Shown in pieces: positions 49,201 through 64,000 of a DNA stretch of 64,000 nucleotides; the stretch's first letter is position 1, and each line of letters begins with the position of its first letter. Both the position numbers and the translations under genes were made by a program. Origin of the DNA: Adineta vaga (Eukaryota > Rotifera); assembly GCA_021613535.1 (NCBI GenBank), contig CP075496.1, positions 10,416,001 to 10,480,000 on the forward strand, written 5' to 3'. The notes below the pieces were generated by a model. That model was given only the letters and a program-made list of their open reading frames with translations. It ran no database searches and had not been told where the DNA came from.

Positions 49201-52200
49201 TATCATAAATGCGAACGTTTTTGTCATTGAAAAATCATATAAGAAAAGATTACTTGAAGTGTTTATATAATATAATCAGTTCAGTGGATGATATAATATT
49301 CTTATGAGAAGGAAAACGCTTCTATGTAATATTTTCTCTATACAATGCTTTTTAGGATACTCAGTTCTCTTCATGGTCAAGAATTATGTATATTCGAAGA
49401 ACATATTCGATTTATTTTAAAAAAACTGCAACCTGCTTTTCTTGGCAAAGTAAATTATATTGATGAAAATATTTTTCATGATTTTGCAATCGAAGCCAAT
49501 CGTCATATTGATCAAGTTCGTTGAATAGATCACAAAAATTTCATTTGATATATGTGTACATATTTTAGTTAACTGATATGGTTACATCTTTCAAAGAAAA
49601 TTATATAAAATGTTGTACTAAATGTGTTGATATTAGTCAACAATTATTTGTTAAAATTGATGCTGGAATTATTTTTAATTATTCAACATTTACTGATCTA
49701 TTAGTAGGTTGATTTGATCATTGGATGAATACGAATTTTTCTTCTAATCTAGAAATCAGTGAATAATATGAGTCTAAACCGTATGCGTGAAATGTATGAA
49801 GAAATGACAGCTGGAATACGTGTACAACAAATGATATTCAAAGATAATTCAGATAAAGTCAATGATCATTCTAATAGAGAGTTAATAATGATTTTCTTTT
49901 TTCTCTTATAGATTCGGCAATGTTGGGATCATTGGTTAAGTTCAATTGATTGCATGCTTGAGAAAGCTTTACTAGTTAATGTAACTAATTCTCTTGAACA
50001 CTTATCGTATATTGTTAATGGCGATAATCAAACTACATCAACACCATTTATGAATATTGAACTTCATTTAAATCGTATGGAAACATTAGCTGGAAATATT
50101 AAATATACAGTAAAATGAATTGTTTTCGACACGATTTATTTGAATATTTCCTTCGTTTAGTTAACTTTTCGACCAACACTTGAAGAATTAACTGATACAT
50201 TAAATGCTGTTGGTCAAATTCAAGTCAATGAATCTCTTAAACATTTCGTTCGTCTATGTGATTTATTTTCTTATTATTCATTTCAAAGAGAAGTAATAAA
50301 ATAATAAATATTCTCATTTTATATTTTCTTATTTGCTCTCTAGTCTTACTATCTTATGATTGATAATCATTCAACTAAACAAAAAATACAAAATAAAATC
50401 ACTGTAGGAATAACTAATTGTATCGCTGATATTGATAAATATGTTGAAACAAATTGGTTTCGTTTCCGTCAATTATGGGAAGTTGATAAAACAAGTTTTA
50501 TTGCTGTTTATGAATCTGAAAATACGGATTTACAAGGTTTAGAAGCAGATATTGCTCGGTAAATTCATATCTCTTCTCTTCAATCATCTTCATCCATTAT
50601 TCTCCTCATAGTTACACGGAAGTAGCAAATAATATTAATAATCAAGAAACAATTGTGAATATACGAATGATACAAATTGATTGTACATTATTTAAAGTTT
50701 CATTAATACAAATTTGTCATCAATGGCAGCAAAGTTTAATACAAATTGTTCTAGTTCGATTAGAAAAAGATTTACAGATTATTTTAACATTGATTAAAAA
50801 TAATACCGAAAAGTAAGTTATCAATCATAATAAAATAGATATGAAAAGACTATAGCGAATGTATATTCGACAATCGTTTTGATTGTAAATAGGATAAATA
50901 TACTTCCTAAAACTTATGCTGAAATTCCAATCTATCAACAATTTATTGATGAACTCAAAATGGATATATCAAGAATTGAAACAAAACTACCATTAATCGA
51001 TGAAGAAGTTACTCTATTACTGCGATATGAAATCGAAATTGATTCGAAAGTAATCATTGATTAATCGATACTACTAAAATGTAATTTCAATTGATATTTG
51101 AAGTTTTTGGAACAACATCATACGTTATCACGTTCATGGGAGAATTATAAATCTTTACTTGATGAATCAATAACTTCATTCAAACGAGTTAAAGTAAAGT
51201 TAATTTTATTTCTCTGACAATTGTCTTTCTTTTACGTTTAGGAAGCTTTCAAAGTTCAATTACAGAAAGAACATGAAAAAATTCATCATGAAATTATTGA
51301 ATTACATAAAGTTTTTCAATTCATCGGTCCACATCGAGCAGATATGTTTATATCAATTGCGTTGAATGATTGTGAGAAAATTGAAGAACAAATTGATGAA
51401 ATTGAAAATCAAGAAAAACGATTAAAAAATGCGTATCGAATATTTAATTTAGATATGATATTTTCGAAAGATTTACAAAATATTCAAAAAGTTTGTTTTG
51501 TTTATCATTGTTTTCAAATCATTGATGTTGAAAACTTATTTTAGGATGTGGGAATACTGAAATCAATTTGGTTAGTTGCAAAAGAATATGAAGAGATGTT
51601 AATGAAATGGAAAACAACAGTATTTCGTCAATTGAATATCAATGAATTAAATGATTTTGCTCAAAATCAATATAAAATCTTACTAAAAATGTCACGAGAA
51701 TATAAAGTAAAGGAAGAGAATGATGATAATATTTTCTTTTTATAAAGTCAGAAAAATCATGTATATTTAGGACAAATCATGGGGTATTCTTGAATCACTT
51801 CGTGAACGTATTGATACATTTCGTCGTATAATTCCACTGATTGAATCTTTGTACAATCCACATATGCGTTCTCGGCATTGGGAACAAATCAAACGTGAAA
51901 CAGAGAAAACCTTCGAACACGAATCCAATCAATTTACACTCGAACAAATTCTTAATTTACATTTGTAAATCATTTCGAAATTAAAGACAATATTTTGACG
52001 AATATTTTTAGTGAGGAAAACATTCAAGTCATCACGGAAATTTCAGAAAATGCAACAAAAGAATATGCAATCGAGCGAATAGTTGAAAAAATAATGCAAA
52101 CATGGAATAGTTTGAAGTTCGAAACAACAATCCATAAAACAAATGTTTTCAAAATAAAGTACGCAGAATTTATTACAATACATCGGTTTTTTTCTCCAAT

Positions 52201-55200
52201 GTATATGTTGTTTGTATAGAGCACCGGATGAAATCATTCAATCTATTGAGGAACATACAGCTCAAATCTCTACGATTAAAGGTACTCGTCATGTCAAAGC
52301 ATTTCAACATGAAGTGGATAATTGGGAAAAAACTATTGCACAAATCTCTGAATTATGTGATGGATTATTTGATGTTCAACGACAATGGTTATATATGGAA
52401 GGAATATTTACATCGGATGATGTTCAAAGACAATTACCACGTGAAACAACAGAATTTAAACATGTGAATAACATTTGGCAAGAAGAAATTCTCAGGAAAA
52501 TTCGAGATAATCCAAATGCATTATATGTAGCAACAAAATTAAGTTCGTGAAATGTTATTTTGTAATTCAAAAACACTTTTTCTAAACTTGGTTTAGATTT
52601 CTCTGAAAAGATACAAAAAATATTGAGATATTTAGAAAATATTCAAAAGAAAATGGATGATTATTTAGAAACCAAACGTTCTATTTTTCCACGGTTTTAC
52701 TTCATATCAAATGAAGAATTAGTAGAAATTCTCAGTTTATCTCGTCAACCTGATCTTATTCAAATTCATCTAAAGAAATTATTTGAAAATATCAAAAGTT
52801 TACGTTTATTAATTAAAAAAACAATTCTAGCGAATGGAATTATTTCGAATGAAAATGAAGAAATTAATCTTTTAGCAACATTGTCTCTCGAAGGAAATGT
52901 CGAACTATGGTTGAAAGATTTAGAAACTAAAATGCAAATAACCGTACGAGAATATTTGAAAAATTGTTTATCAGCTCTGAAATTACAAGGAAGTAAACGT
53001 GAAAAATGGATAAAAGATTGGCCAAGTCAATCTTGTGTTACTGCAAGTGAAATTGAATGGACATCGGCAACAACGAAAGCACTACTCGCATGTCAAACAG
53101 ATGGCAGTTTAAAACCATTGAAAAAATTATTTCGAACACAAGTATGTCCTATTAAACTCCATTGACAAGGATTAGGAATGATTTATAGATTAAAATTCTC
53201 GATCGGTATTCATTGATGAGTCGTTTGTCACTTGACAAAATTCTTCGTCTTCGTATCAATGGTATAATTACGAAAGAAGTACATGGACGTGATATTCTGG
53301 AACGATTAATTAAAACTCAAACAGTAGATATTCAATCATTTGAATGGCAAATGCAATTAAGATTTTATTGGGAACGATATGAACAAAGTGAAGATTGTAT
53401 TATTCGACAAACAATTACAAAATTTAATTATAATTATGTACGTATTCATTGAATAGGATAGTCAAGTAATTACTTGTTAACTGATTTCTAAAATAGGAAT
53501 ATTTGGGTTGTACAAGTCGTCTAGTTATTTCACCCTTGACTGATCGATGTTATGTTACATTAACTATTGCTCTTCATTTATTTCGTGGTGGAAGTTCGAA
53601 AGGACCAGCTGGTATGTTCAACACGATCTTTTTTCACATAATAGAATACAATAAACTCAATATGTTCATATCTATAGGAACTGGCAAAACTGAAACAATA
53701 AAAGATTTAGGAAAGAATTTTGGCATATATGTCGTCGTACAAAATTGTTCGAAAGAGCTCGACTATAAATCGATGGGGAAAATGTTTTCCGGCTTTGCTC
53801 AGGTCTTTTTTTTACAAATCTTATCTTTTATGTAAATAAATCTTATGTGATCCTTCTAGAGTGGCACATGGGGTTGTTTTGATGAGTATATTATACGATT
53901 GTCATAGATTTCAAAACTTAGTTTTTGTATTCGTAGATTTAATCGCATAAATATTGAAGTGTTATCTGTTATTGCACAGCAAATTCATTCTATTCTAACA
54001 GCTCTATCACTAAAACAGAAACGATTTGTTTTTGAAGGCAAAGAAATTCCACTTCAATCTCAAGTTGGGATCTTTATCACAATGAATCCAGGTTTGAATT
54101 TGATTTTCAACTGTACATAAAACCGAATTAATACGATTAGGTTATGCTGGTCGAACGGAATTACCTGATAATTTAAAATCAATGTTTCGATCTGTATCAA
54201 TGGTTGTACCAGATTCCATTTATATTGCCGAAAACTTTCTTTTTAGTGAAGGTTTTCAAAATACACGCGTAAATATTTGTGAAAAATCAAGTTACAAAAA
54301 TATTAGTTCTTCACTGTAGAATTTAGCTCGTAAAGTTTATACTTTGTATCAATTATCTGCACAACAGTTATCAAAACAAGATCATTATGATTTTGGTTTA
54401 CGATCTCTAACAGTAAGGAAATCTTTTGCATGTATTCGTATTGTACTTGTAGATAAGAAATAGAGAGTAGTTCGAATTGCTCAAAATAAAATAAATGTTT
54501 TCCTTTTCAGGCCGTTTTACGATACGCTGGTGAAAAGAAACGAGCAAATCTGAAAATGACTGATGATGAAGTAAAGTTCCATTCTTTCAATAACGTCAAT
54601 TCTATTGTCATAGGTTCTTCTTTTATCAATGCTCGATATGAATGCACCAAAAATGACAGCACAAGATCTACCTCTATTCAAAAATATTGTCGATGATTTA
54701 TTTCCTAATATAACAATACCAAAAATTGATTATTCAAAAGTTTGATCACTTTCATTTCATAAAATTCTATTTACTTGTCCTTAATTAGTTAATTGAAACT
54801 ATAGAAAACGAAATGAGAAGAACTAATTTACAAATAACAACAATAAGTATCGAAAAAGTCATTCAGTTATATGAAACACATCATTCACGTCATTCGGTAA
54901 TGCTTGTCGGAAAGACTTTATCGGGGAAAACGACAACATGGAAATTATTCCAATATGCACTAACATCATTGAATAAACAAGGTTATACTGAATTCAATAA
55001 AGTTATTGTAAGATAAATTTGAATCTTTATGTAAAGAATATCTTATCTAAACTATAGGAATATCCAATTAATCCAAAAGCTGTTAGTCTTGGTGAACTTT
55101 ATGGACAATTTAATCTTGCTACGAATGAATGGAATGATGGAATTCTTAGTAAAATTATGCGACAAGTTTGCACTGGTTTGTTTTTCATCGATTAAATGTC

Positions 55201-58200
55201 AATTCATTAAGTTAATAAGAAGTTTTACATTCAGATGAAAAATCCGATCGAAAATTAATTCTTTTCGATGCTCCAATTGATACATCATGGATTGAATCAA
55301 TGAATTCATTAATGGACGATAATAAATTATTAACATTAGCAAATGGAGAACGAATATCATTGTCACTACATGTAACATTACTATTTGAAACTGAAGATTT
55401 ATCAACAGCTTCACCAGCAACTGTTTCTCGAGCCGGTATTATTTATTGTGATTATATTAAGTTAGGATGGAAACCATATTTTGATTCATGGTTAAAGCAA
55501 AAAGCATCACAAGTGAATCATAGAATATAAATTGTCACTTCTATTGAATTGATTTCATGTAGGATCTTCAAGTTGAACTTTCTAATTGTTTAACAAAATA
55601 TTTAGAACCAATTATGAACTATAAGTATTTGAATTGTAAAGAATTAGTAGCTATTCATGAATTGAATGGAATTATTTCATTGACGAAGTTGTTCGATTCA
55701 TTTTGGTATGAGAATGATATTCAAATGCAAATGAATGAAAATGAAATGAATACAGGACGTTTGATTGAAATGTGGTTTGTATTTTGTTTGATTTGGTCAG
55801 TAGGAGCAAGTGTTGATGATGATGGACGAAAGAAAATTGATATTATCTTTCGTGAAACTGAAGGTACGCATATTGACTTGTGATGAAAAGACTTGATTTT
55901 AATCAATCATTGAATAATTTTAGGTACATTTCCAAATAAAGATACAGTATTTGAATTTTATATTGATACAAATAATCGAACATGGTTACATTGGGAAGAA
56001 CAATTGAAAGGAGAATGGATATATGATACTGAGTAAATTTTTCAATGTGTATTTATTGAACTTTTATAGTATGAATGTAAATTTAGAATACCATTTTATA
56101 AAATGATTGTACCGACAATTGACACCGTTCGTTATGAATATTTGATAAGTCATTTATTGCGTAATAAATATCAAGTTTTACTTGTTGGTACTGTCGGAAC
56201 TGGAAAAACAACAGTAGCAGAAAATGTTCTGAAGAAACTAGATTCAGATGTGTTTAATACACTTACTATTCATATGTCAGCTCGTGTAAATAGATAAACG
56301 AAAAAATGAATTTTTTCATTTTCATTTTAAGAAACATATTTTAATTTATTAGACAACATCAAAAATGCTACAAGATATATTTGAATCAAATTTGGAAAAA
56401 CGAACAAAAAATCTATTTGTGCCTGCGAATGGCAGAAGAATGATTGTATTTATTGACAATATGAATATGCCATCTAAAGTACAGTTTATCATTTTTATTC
56501 ATATATTTACATGAGAATGAAATTCATCTCAATGCAGTCGAATGGAAGTGATGATTGAGAATATGATATATTTTAGGATACATATGGATTTCAACCAGCA
56601 CTTGAATTAATGTGAGAAATATCCTTTTTAATTTATTACAAAAATTTGTTTTTGTAATTAGTCGCACATGGATCGATTATGAATTCTGGTATGATCGAAA
56701 AACACAAGGCATGAAATATGTGAAAGTGCGTCAAAGAACACAATATTGAAAATGAATAACATTTTTTCGTATGATTTTAATATATTTTAAGAATATGTAT
56801 TTACTCACTGTAATGGGTCCACCAGGTGGCGGTCGTCATGAAATCTCTCGACGATTACAAAGTCGATTTAATCTAATTAATATGACATTTCCATTTGTAA
56901 GACACGAGAAATAATTGACATTAAATCATTCGATATATCATTCTTTAGGAACATGAAATCTGTCGAATCTTTGGTACTAAATTAGTCATTTCTAATTGTT
57001 TAGAGGGTAAAGAAGATACATGGGAGGAAGCAAAGAAAGATTTGGCCAATGTTGATTTTATCAAAACGCTCATTGTTAGTACAATAGTTTGTTTTCTTCA
57101 TATAAAATTATATAGAAAAGGAATCTATTTAGAAATTTCCTAAAGATGACATTTCAGATCGAACTATTCGTCGTATGCAACCATTCATTAATGATAGTGA
57201 ATTAGTTCCTGAAAAATTAAAAGCTGTTTCCAGTGCTGCTAGTGCCTTATGTATCTGGATTCGAGCAATTGAATCTTATGCACGTGTTTATCGTATTGTT
57301 CAACCAAAGAAAGAACGTTATCAAAAAGCAGTGTCGGAATTAAACGAAAAACAAAATTTATTACAAGAATCCAAGAATGAATTATCAAATATTCAAAATA
57401 AAATCGAAACATTACGTTTAGATTACGAATCAAAAATCAAAGAGAAAGATATATTACAAAGAAATGCTGATGAAACAGCAATGTTTCTTGATCGAGCAAC
57501 AAAATTATTGGATGGTGTTGCAGAAAAACGAATTATTTGGGATCGAACATCAAAGAATTTAAATGAAAATTTAAACAATCTCTTAGGAAATTCTCTTCTT
57601 GCTTGTGCATTTCTCTCTTATTTGGGACCATTTTTGTCTAATTATCGAGATGATATTGTACATCAAGTAAATTCAAGAACTAAGAATTATTTTCGATATA
57701 TATTGATCATTGTCTTTTTTGGCGTCAATAGATTTGGGAAGAAGAATTAATTCGTAGTAGAATTCATTTTGAAACGGATTTTAATTTTATAAATTTTATG
57801 ACAACACCAACGATGATTCGAGAATGGAATATTCAAGGATTACCACGTGATAATTTCTCCACAGAAAATGCTCTTTTAGCAACACGATCTTTATCATCTC
57901 CATTATGTAAGAATTGTTTTCCATTCAGTTACTCAAAAATAAGTTAGATTTTGTAATATTGATAATTAACCAATCACTTAGAAATCCAATTCTATTTAGA
58001 AAGATTAACTTTCTTCTACTTTAGTTATTGATCCACAAAATCAAGCAACTAAATGGATCAAACAAATGGAAAAATCTCATGGTCTACGAGTAATCGATAT
58101 ACAAATGCATGACTATATGAAAATAATTGAAGAATGTATTAAAATGGGTAGACCATGTTTATGTCAAAATCTTCATGAAGATATTCCTCAAACATTAAAT

Positions 58201-61200
58201 CCTATTCTAATTAAATCTATTAAAACGAGTTCTGATCATGATTCACATTTCATTCTTCAATTAGGCGATCGTGAAATTGATTATAATCCATCTTTTCGGT
58301 TTTATCTATCAACACGTCTGTCCAATCCACATTATAAACCAGAAATATTCTCGAAAGTTAATTTAATTAATTTCGCATTGAAAGAACAAGGTTTAGAAGA
58401 GCAATTACTCGGTAAGGTTATGTTGTTTTTTTTTCATAAAATTCGATCTGATTTTTAGGTATTGTTGTTCGAAAAGAAAAACCTGATTTAGAAAATGCAA
58501 AAGATAATTGTATCGTAACTATATCGAATAAACATAAAGAAAAAGAATTCTTAGAAGAAGAGTTTCTTCGTCTTTTATCTGAAACTCAAGGAAGTTTATT
58601 AGAAAATGTTAAAGTTTTCGAAGCATTAGATCTATCGAAACAATCTCAAAAAGATATTGATGAAACTTTAAAATTAAATGAAGATTTAGAATTGAAAATC
58701 GATCAAATACGAGATAATTATCGATTAGTCGCACAACGTGCTGCAATCTTATTCTTTGTTTTACAAGATCTAACTATTATTGATCCTATGTATCAATTTT
58801 CACTTGATGCCTATATTCAATTGTTTCTTTTATCAATCGAAAAAAGTACTCGATCATTGAAATTAAATGAACGATTGGAAAAATTAAATGATTATCATAC
58901 ATATGCAGTTTATAAATACGGCTGTCGAGTGAGAATAAACTCAATGGGTAAAAACAAAAACAAATTTCTTCTCGTTTTTTTTAAGAGTCTTTTTGAACGT
59001 CATAAACTTCTATTTTCATTTCATATCTGTACGAAAATAATGGATGTTGATAATCGATTAAATCACGATGAATATCAGTTCTTAATTCGAATAAATATTT
59101 TAACGATCGATCGAGAAACACAATTTCCAAATCCATTTTCAACATGGTTAAATGATGTTCGATGGGATCAAATGAGTGAATTAATTCGTCTACCCGATTA
59201 TCGATTTTTACGTGATTCATTCGATCAATTTCCTAAAGATTGGAAAGAATGGTAAGATCTGTTTAGAAGCTCTATTCGAAAATTTCAATATTATTCTAGG
59301 TATCTATCCGAAGAAGCTGAAAAAGCATCATTACCAGGTACAATTGATTCATTAATTACCGAATTCGGTCGAATATTAATTGTTCGTTGTTTACGACCTG
59401 ATCGTATAACACATTGTTTGTTAAATTTTGTTATACATAATATTGGCTCGAAATTCGTCGACCCACCTATTCTTCAATTGAATACGATTCTTGAAGATTC
59501 CAATAAACGTTCACCGATTATTTTCATTCTATCACAAGGTGTTGATCCATCTGCAAAATTACAACAATTGGCTGAAGATAAAACGATGGCACGTTCTCGA
59601 TATTATACACTGTCATTAGGACAAGGACAAGCAACGACAGCGAGAAAACTATTGGAAACAGGCATGAAAAAAGTATATAGACATTGGTATAAAGAGTGAA
59701 GATTTACTTTTATTTTCTTGAGGGTCATTGGATATTTCTTGCAAATTGTCATCTATCAATAAGTTGGCTTGCTGAACTAGAAAAAATTGTCGAACAATTA
59801 CAAACAGCTGCTGTTCATAATGATTTTCGTTTGTGGTTAAGTTCATCACCAACAATTCATTTTCCGATATCTATCTTACAAATTGGTTTGAAGATTACCA
59901 ATGAACCACAAAAAGTTCTTTATCAAAAGTTTTTCTTTAATAATTAAAATATTTTCTTTGATTTTTCATAGGGTATCAAAGCCAATATGAAACGTTTATA
60001 TGAATTGATCACACCTGAACAATATCAACGAGTGAAACATGGTGAAAAATATCGTAAATTATTATTTGCATTGACTTTTTTTCATTCGATTATTATTGAA
60101 CGAAAAAAATTCTTACAACTCGGTTGGAATGTCATCTACACCTTCAATGATTCAGATTTTCTAATTTCTGAAAATTTACTTGCAACTTATTTGGATATGT
60201 ATGAAAAAACGCCATTCGATGCATTGAAATATCTGATTGCGAATATTATCTATGGTGGACACTGTACTGATGAATGGGATATGCGATTATTACAAGTAAG
60301 TCAATCCTATTTGTCTTAAGATTTGACACGTGAAGTAAAGATTTTCCTAATCGAGTTAAAAGAGAACTCTTGTTTGTTGATCTTTTTCAAGACTTATATC
60401 AATTCTTATATTCGTGATGAAATTCTTGATGTTATGCATTACAAATTATCTTCTATACCGTATTATTATATACCTCGTGATGGTACATTTAAATCGTATA
60501 AAGATTTTATTAATTCTATGCCAACAATTGATCATCCCGAAACTTTTGGGCAACATCCGAATGCAGATGTTACATCACAAATACAAGAATCAAAAATGTT
60601 ATTTGAAACATTATTGAGTATTTTACCACAAAAACTGTCAGCCACTGCAGAAAAAGAAGTTGAAAATGTGGTAAATATATGAACGCTAACATGTTGTTGT
60701 TCACTTCAAATATAAATTCTTGCAGGTTGTCAAGATTGTACGTGAAATGATTAAATCAATGCCTCATTTGATCGATATGGATGCAGTAAAGAAATATATG
60801 TTGATCGATACATCACCTTTAGCTGTAGTACTTTTTCAAGAAGTAAATTCTCATATCATTATCTTCGTATCATGCAATTTATCAACATAGGCTGAACGAT
60901 ATAATGTACTACTTTTGAATATTACAAGTGCTTTGCATGATTTACTTAAAAGTATCGAGGGTCTAGTAGTTATGTCAATTGAACTCGAAGAACTTTTCAA
61001 ATGTATTTATGAAGGACGACTCCCACATACATGGCAACAAGTAATCGAAGTTTGAGAATTATCAACATTTTCAAATGAATTTTTAGACTTATATTTCATT
61101 GAAATCTCTTCCAGCTTGGTTTCAAGATTTACGTCAACGTTTGAATTTCTTTCATTCCTGGGTTGAAAATCAACGTCAACCTATTATCTATTGGATATCA

Positions 61201-61741
61201 GCATTTTCTTATCCAACTTCATTTCTTACTGCTGTATTACAACGAACAGCACGAAAAGATCAAGTAAATCTAACGTTATTTTTATAGTATGATAAATAAA
61301 TTTTTCTAGATTGCTATTGATCAACTTTCATGGGAATTTGATGTGAATAAAATCGAAGATAAATATCTTACAAGTATAGACGATGGCGTTTATATAACGG
61401 GACTGTATCTAGAAGGAGCTAGTTGGGATAGAAAACAAGGAATATTATGTGAAGCTCAATCTATGGAACTTGTTACAATCATGCCTACTATTCATTTCAA
61501 ACCTGTAGAACATAAGAAAAAGTTAACTCGAGGTAGAATATTTTTCTATGATATTTTTCTACGGAAAGTTGTCATAAATTAAATTTTTTAATATTTTGAA
61601 GGTCTTTATATTGCACCATGTTATTATTCATCTATTCACGCTGGATCATTTATTATTGCTGTCGAATTAAAAACAGGTTTGATGCCACCAGAACATTGGA
61701 TCAAACGAGCTACTACTTTACTTATGAATCTTGACAATTGA
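46258..61741 (+). CDS. DNAH2: Axonemal dynein heavy chain DNAH2 with internal loss of AAA4 and stalk helix CC1
   Basis: Inner-arm (I1/f) dynein motor subunit of motile cilia, roughly 3,800 residues from more than 40 exons; human DNAH2 has about 4,400. Tail: IEEIHFW-like and [18 protein letters not shown] blocks specific to DNAH2; linker with [14 protein letters not shown] and [21 protein letters not shown]1: GPAGTGKTET, CFDEFNR (spliced near 53890-53940), [23 protein letters not shown]2: [11 protein letters not shown] and [19 protein letters not shown]3: [35 protein letters not shown]. Then within exon 56949-57074 the sequence jumps from CRIFGTKL to [16 protein letters not shown], which belongs to the microtubule-binding domain. 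CC2, AAA5, AAA6 and the C-terminal domain follow intact to [15 protein letters not shown]. All other exon junctions I checked keep phase, and no stop or frameshift was found. The start ATG 46258 opens a short first exon ending in TISL. Confidence 0.93.
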
Positions 61742-62122
61742 TTATTCAAAATATCCTTTAATCTTTGTTGCGAATAAAATAATCGAAATTGTAAAGTAAA
61801 AGTCTAACTTTTCTATTAACTGAGCATATCAGTAAATGAATTCCTATTCGTTGTAAGAATAAGATTAAATTTGAAAAAGTTAAATATATATATATTCATT
61901 TTAAACACATATAACATTAAATCGTTAGTGAAGAAGAAAACCTCAACATATTCCATTCATGAAATTCAGGCTTACGCAAAGAATTTTTTGATTCAAGGTA
62001 TATCAAACCAAACACACATTTAAAAAGAAATGTTCTTTATATAGAAAGAAAAAACTATACTGAAAGAGAAATCAATGATCTCTCTCATTCTTTTCTTTGT
62101 GACGAAAGTGAATGAGTTTATT
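61742..62122. other. Intergenic between convergent DNAH2 and BarH genes
   Basis: About 380 nt of AT-rich 3' flank shared by both genes, with a short TA tract at 61886-61895. No gene seen. Confidence 0.5.
61773..61778 (+). terminator. Poly(A) signal of DNAH2
   Basis: AATAAA about 32 nt after the DNAH2 TGA stop at 61739-61741. Confidence 0.6.
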
Positions 62123-63078
<956 letters not shown>

Positions 63079-64000
63079 TTTCTTCGTCTCGTTCTTTTTT
63101 GTTCTCTTCCTATCAAAAATGAGTCGGTCAATCAAGAGCAATAATTTTGTGAGAATAGTGAATGCAATACAATAATTTCTCTGTCTCATTCTCTCACTTC
63201 TATTGTTGTTCTCTTTTCTCTTTTTTTTTTGTATTCTATCCGATGACAAGTAGGATTTCTTTCATTTGCAGCGACATATAGGGAAAGACGACGAAAGAGA
63301 GCAGATAATTGACATTTTACACACATTCTCTTTCGCCTTTTCTCCTTCAACAAATGCGTCGAGAAATTCGATTGGTTTAAATATCTCGCACCCATTGATT
63401 GGCAGTTTAAAAGAAAAAGGGAACTTTCTTCGATTAAAAAGAAATATTCTAGCCATTGATCATGTAACAAATTTGTACATGTCTAAATTATATTTCGAAA
63501 TAGAGATTGATCGATCAGTTAATCAATACTTGTGCTTCTTCTTTCATTCTCTTCATTACATATGTTTATGATATGCAAATCAGAAAAATCAACGTTGTAT
63601 CGTTCTCAGCTCTTTTTCTTTTTGTTCTATTTCAAATGAAAATAATTTTCTCATCATCATGTTCTTTGTACGATGTATATATAGTGTCAATAAAGATCGG
63701 ATTGACACTTTGAAGGTGGTAGTTATTCGATTAATAATAATCGATCGATTCGATTGAATCGCTCGTGCTTGTACAAATGCTCAATGGATGATGATTAGAA
63801 GAAGAAGAAGAAGATAGACATACATTACATTTCATTTTCTCTTTGATTATCCTCATAAACAGATTGGCATTGATGATCAAGCAGGTGAAGTCAATCAAGG
63901 ACATAAGTCACCTGGATATTTTCTATTCTTTTAATGTTTATTGATTGTCTCTAGTCGTAGTTAATGTCACACATTGGATATTATCGTTTGTTCATTGAAT
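63079..64000. other. Upstream region of the BarH-like gene
   Basis: AT-rich; contains an AAG tract at 63798-63813 and a TATATATAG element near 63677. Reading frames are short and unsupported. Probably leader and promoter of the BarH gene. Confidence 0.45.

Overview
The window is AT-rich nuclear DNA from an animal. Its genes are split by many short introns (mostly about 45-70 nt, gt...ag) and they encode metazoan-specific proteins: Frizzled, Rx and BarH homeodomains, an NMDA-type glutamate receptor, ATF4 and an axonemal dynein. The compact introns, base composition and gene style fit a rotifer, possibly a bdelloid. That is an inference from style and not something a single sequence proves. Exons below were joined by hand from splice sites, reading phase and family similarity, so individual junctions may be off by a base or two.

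Layout, left to right. 1-1958 (+): 3' part of a hexosaminidase D gene. 6416-10674 (+): an NMDA-receptor (GluN3-like) subunit. 11480-11927 (+): a 107-residue orphan. 12956-15147 (-): Frizzled of the 5/8 type. 18760-19786 (+): a RING protein of the RNF212/Zip3 meiotic type. 20494-25752 (-): GIGYF, an 18-exon gene. 26465-27122 (-): NDUFA7 of complex I. 27237-28736 (-): SSX2IP/ADIP. The last two are only 114 nt apart on the same strand. 30211-31516 (-): Rx/Rax homeobox, with gene-free DNA on both sides. 34580-35876 (-): an ankyrin-repeat protein. 38366-42742 (+): a single-pass membrane protein with SUEL-like, CUB and Thr-rich regions. 43179-43625 (-): an orphan. 44602-45360 (-): ATF4, with upstream ORFs that overlap its start. 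46258-61741 (+): the axonemal dynein heavy chain DNAH2. 62123-63078 (-): a BarH-like homeobox gene.

Three points stand out. (1) The dynein gene has a clean in-frame junction that removes the end of AAA3, all of AAA4, stalk helix CC1 and the start of the microtubule-binding domain, while everything on both sides reads normally. (2) ATF4 has an overlapping out-of-frame upstream ORF of 58 codons, preceded by a tiny one if a 58-nt leader intron is spliced, which is the layout used for stress-controlled translation in other animals. (3) Three otherwise healthy genes (glutamate receptor, NDUFA7, CUB protein) carry four lesions, each explained by exactly one missing base. This looks more like consensus-base errors in a long-read assembly than independent gene death.

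The genes do not form a single pathway. Cilia and centrosome biology recurs (DNAH2, SSX2IP), as do neural and sensory patterning (Rx, BarH, GluN3, Frizzled) and translational control (GIGYF, ATF4). I found no CRISPR array, no convincing tRNA or rRNA and no intact transposon.
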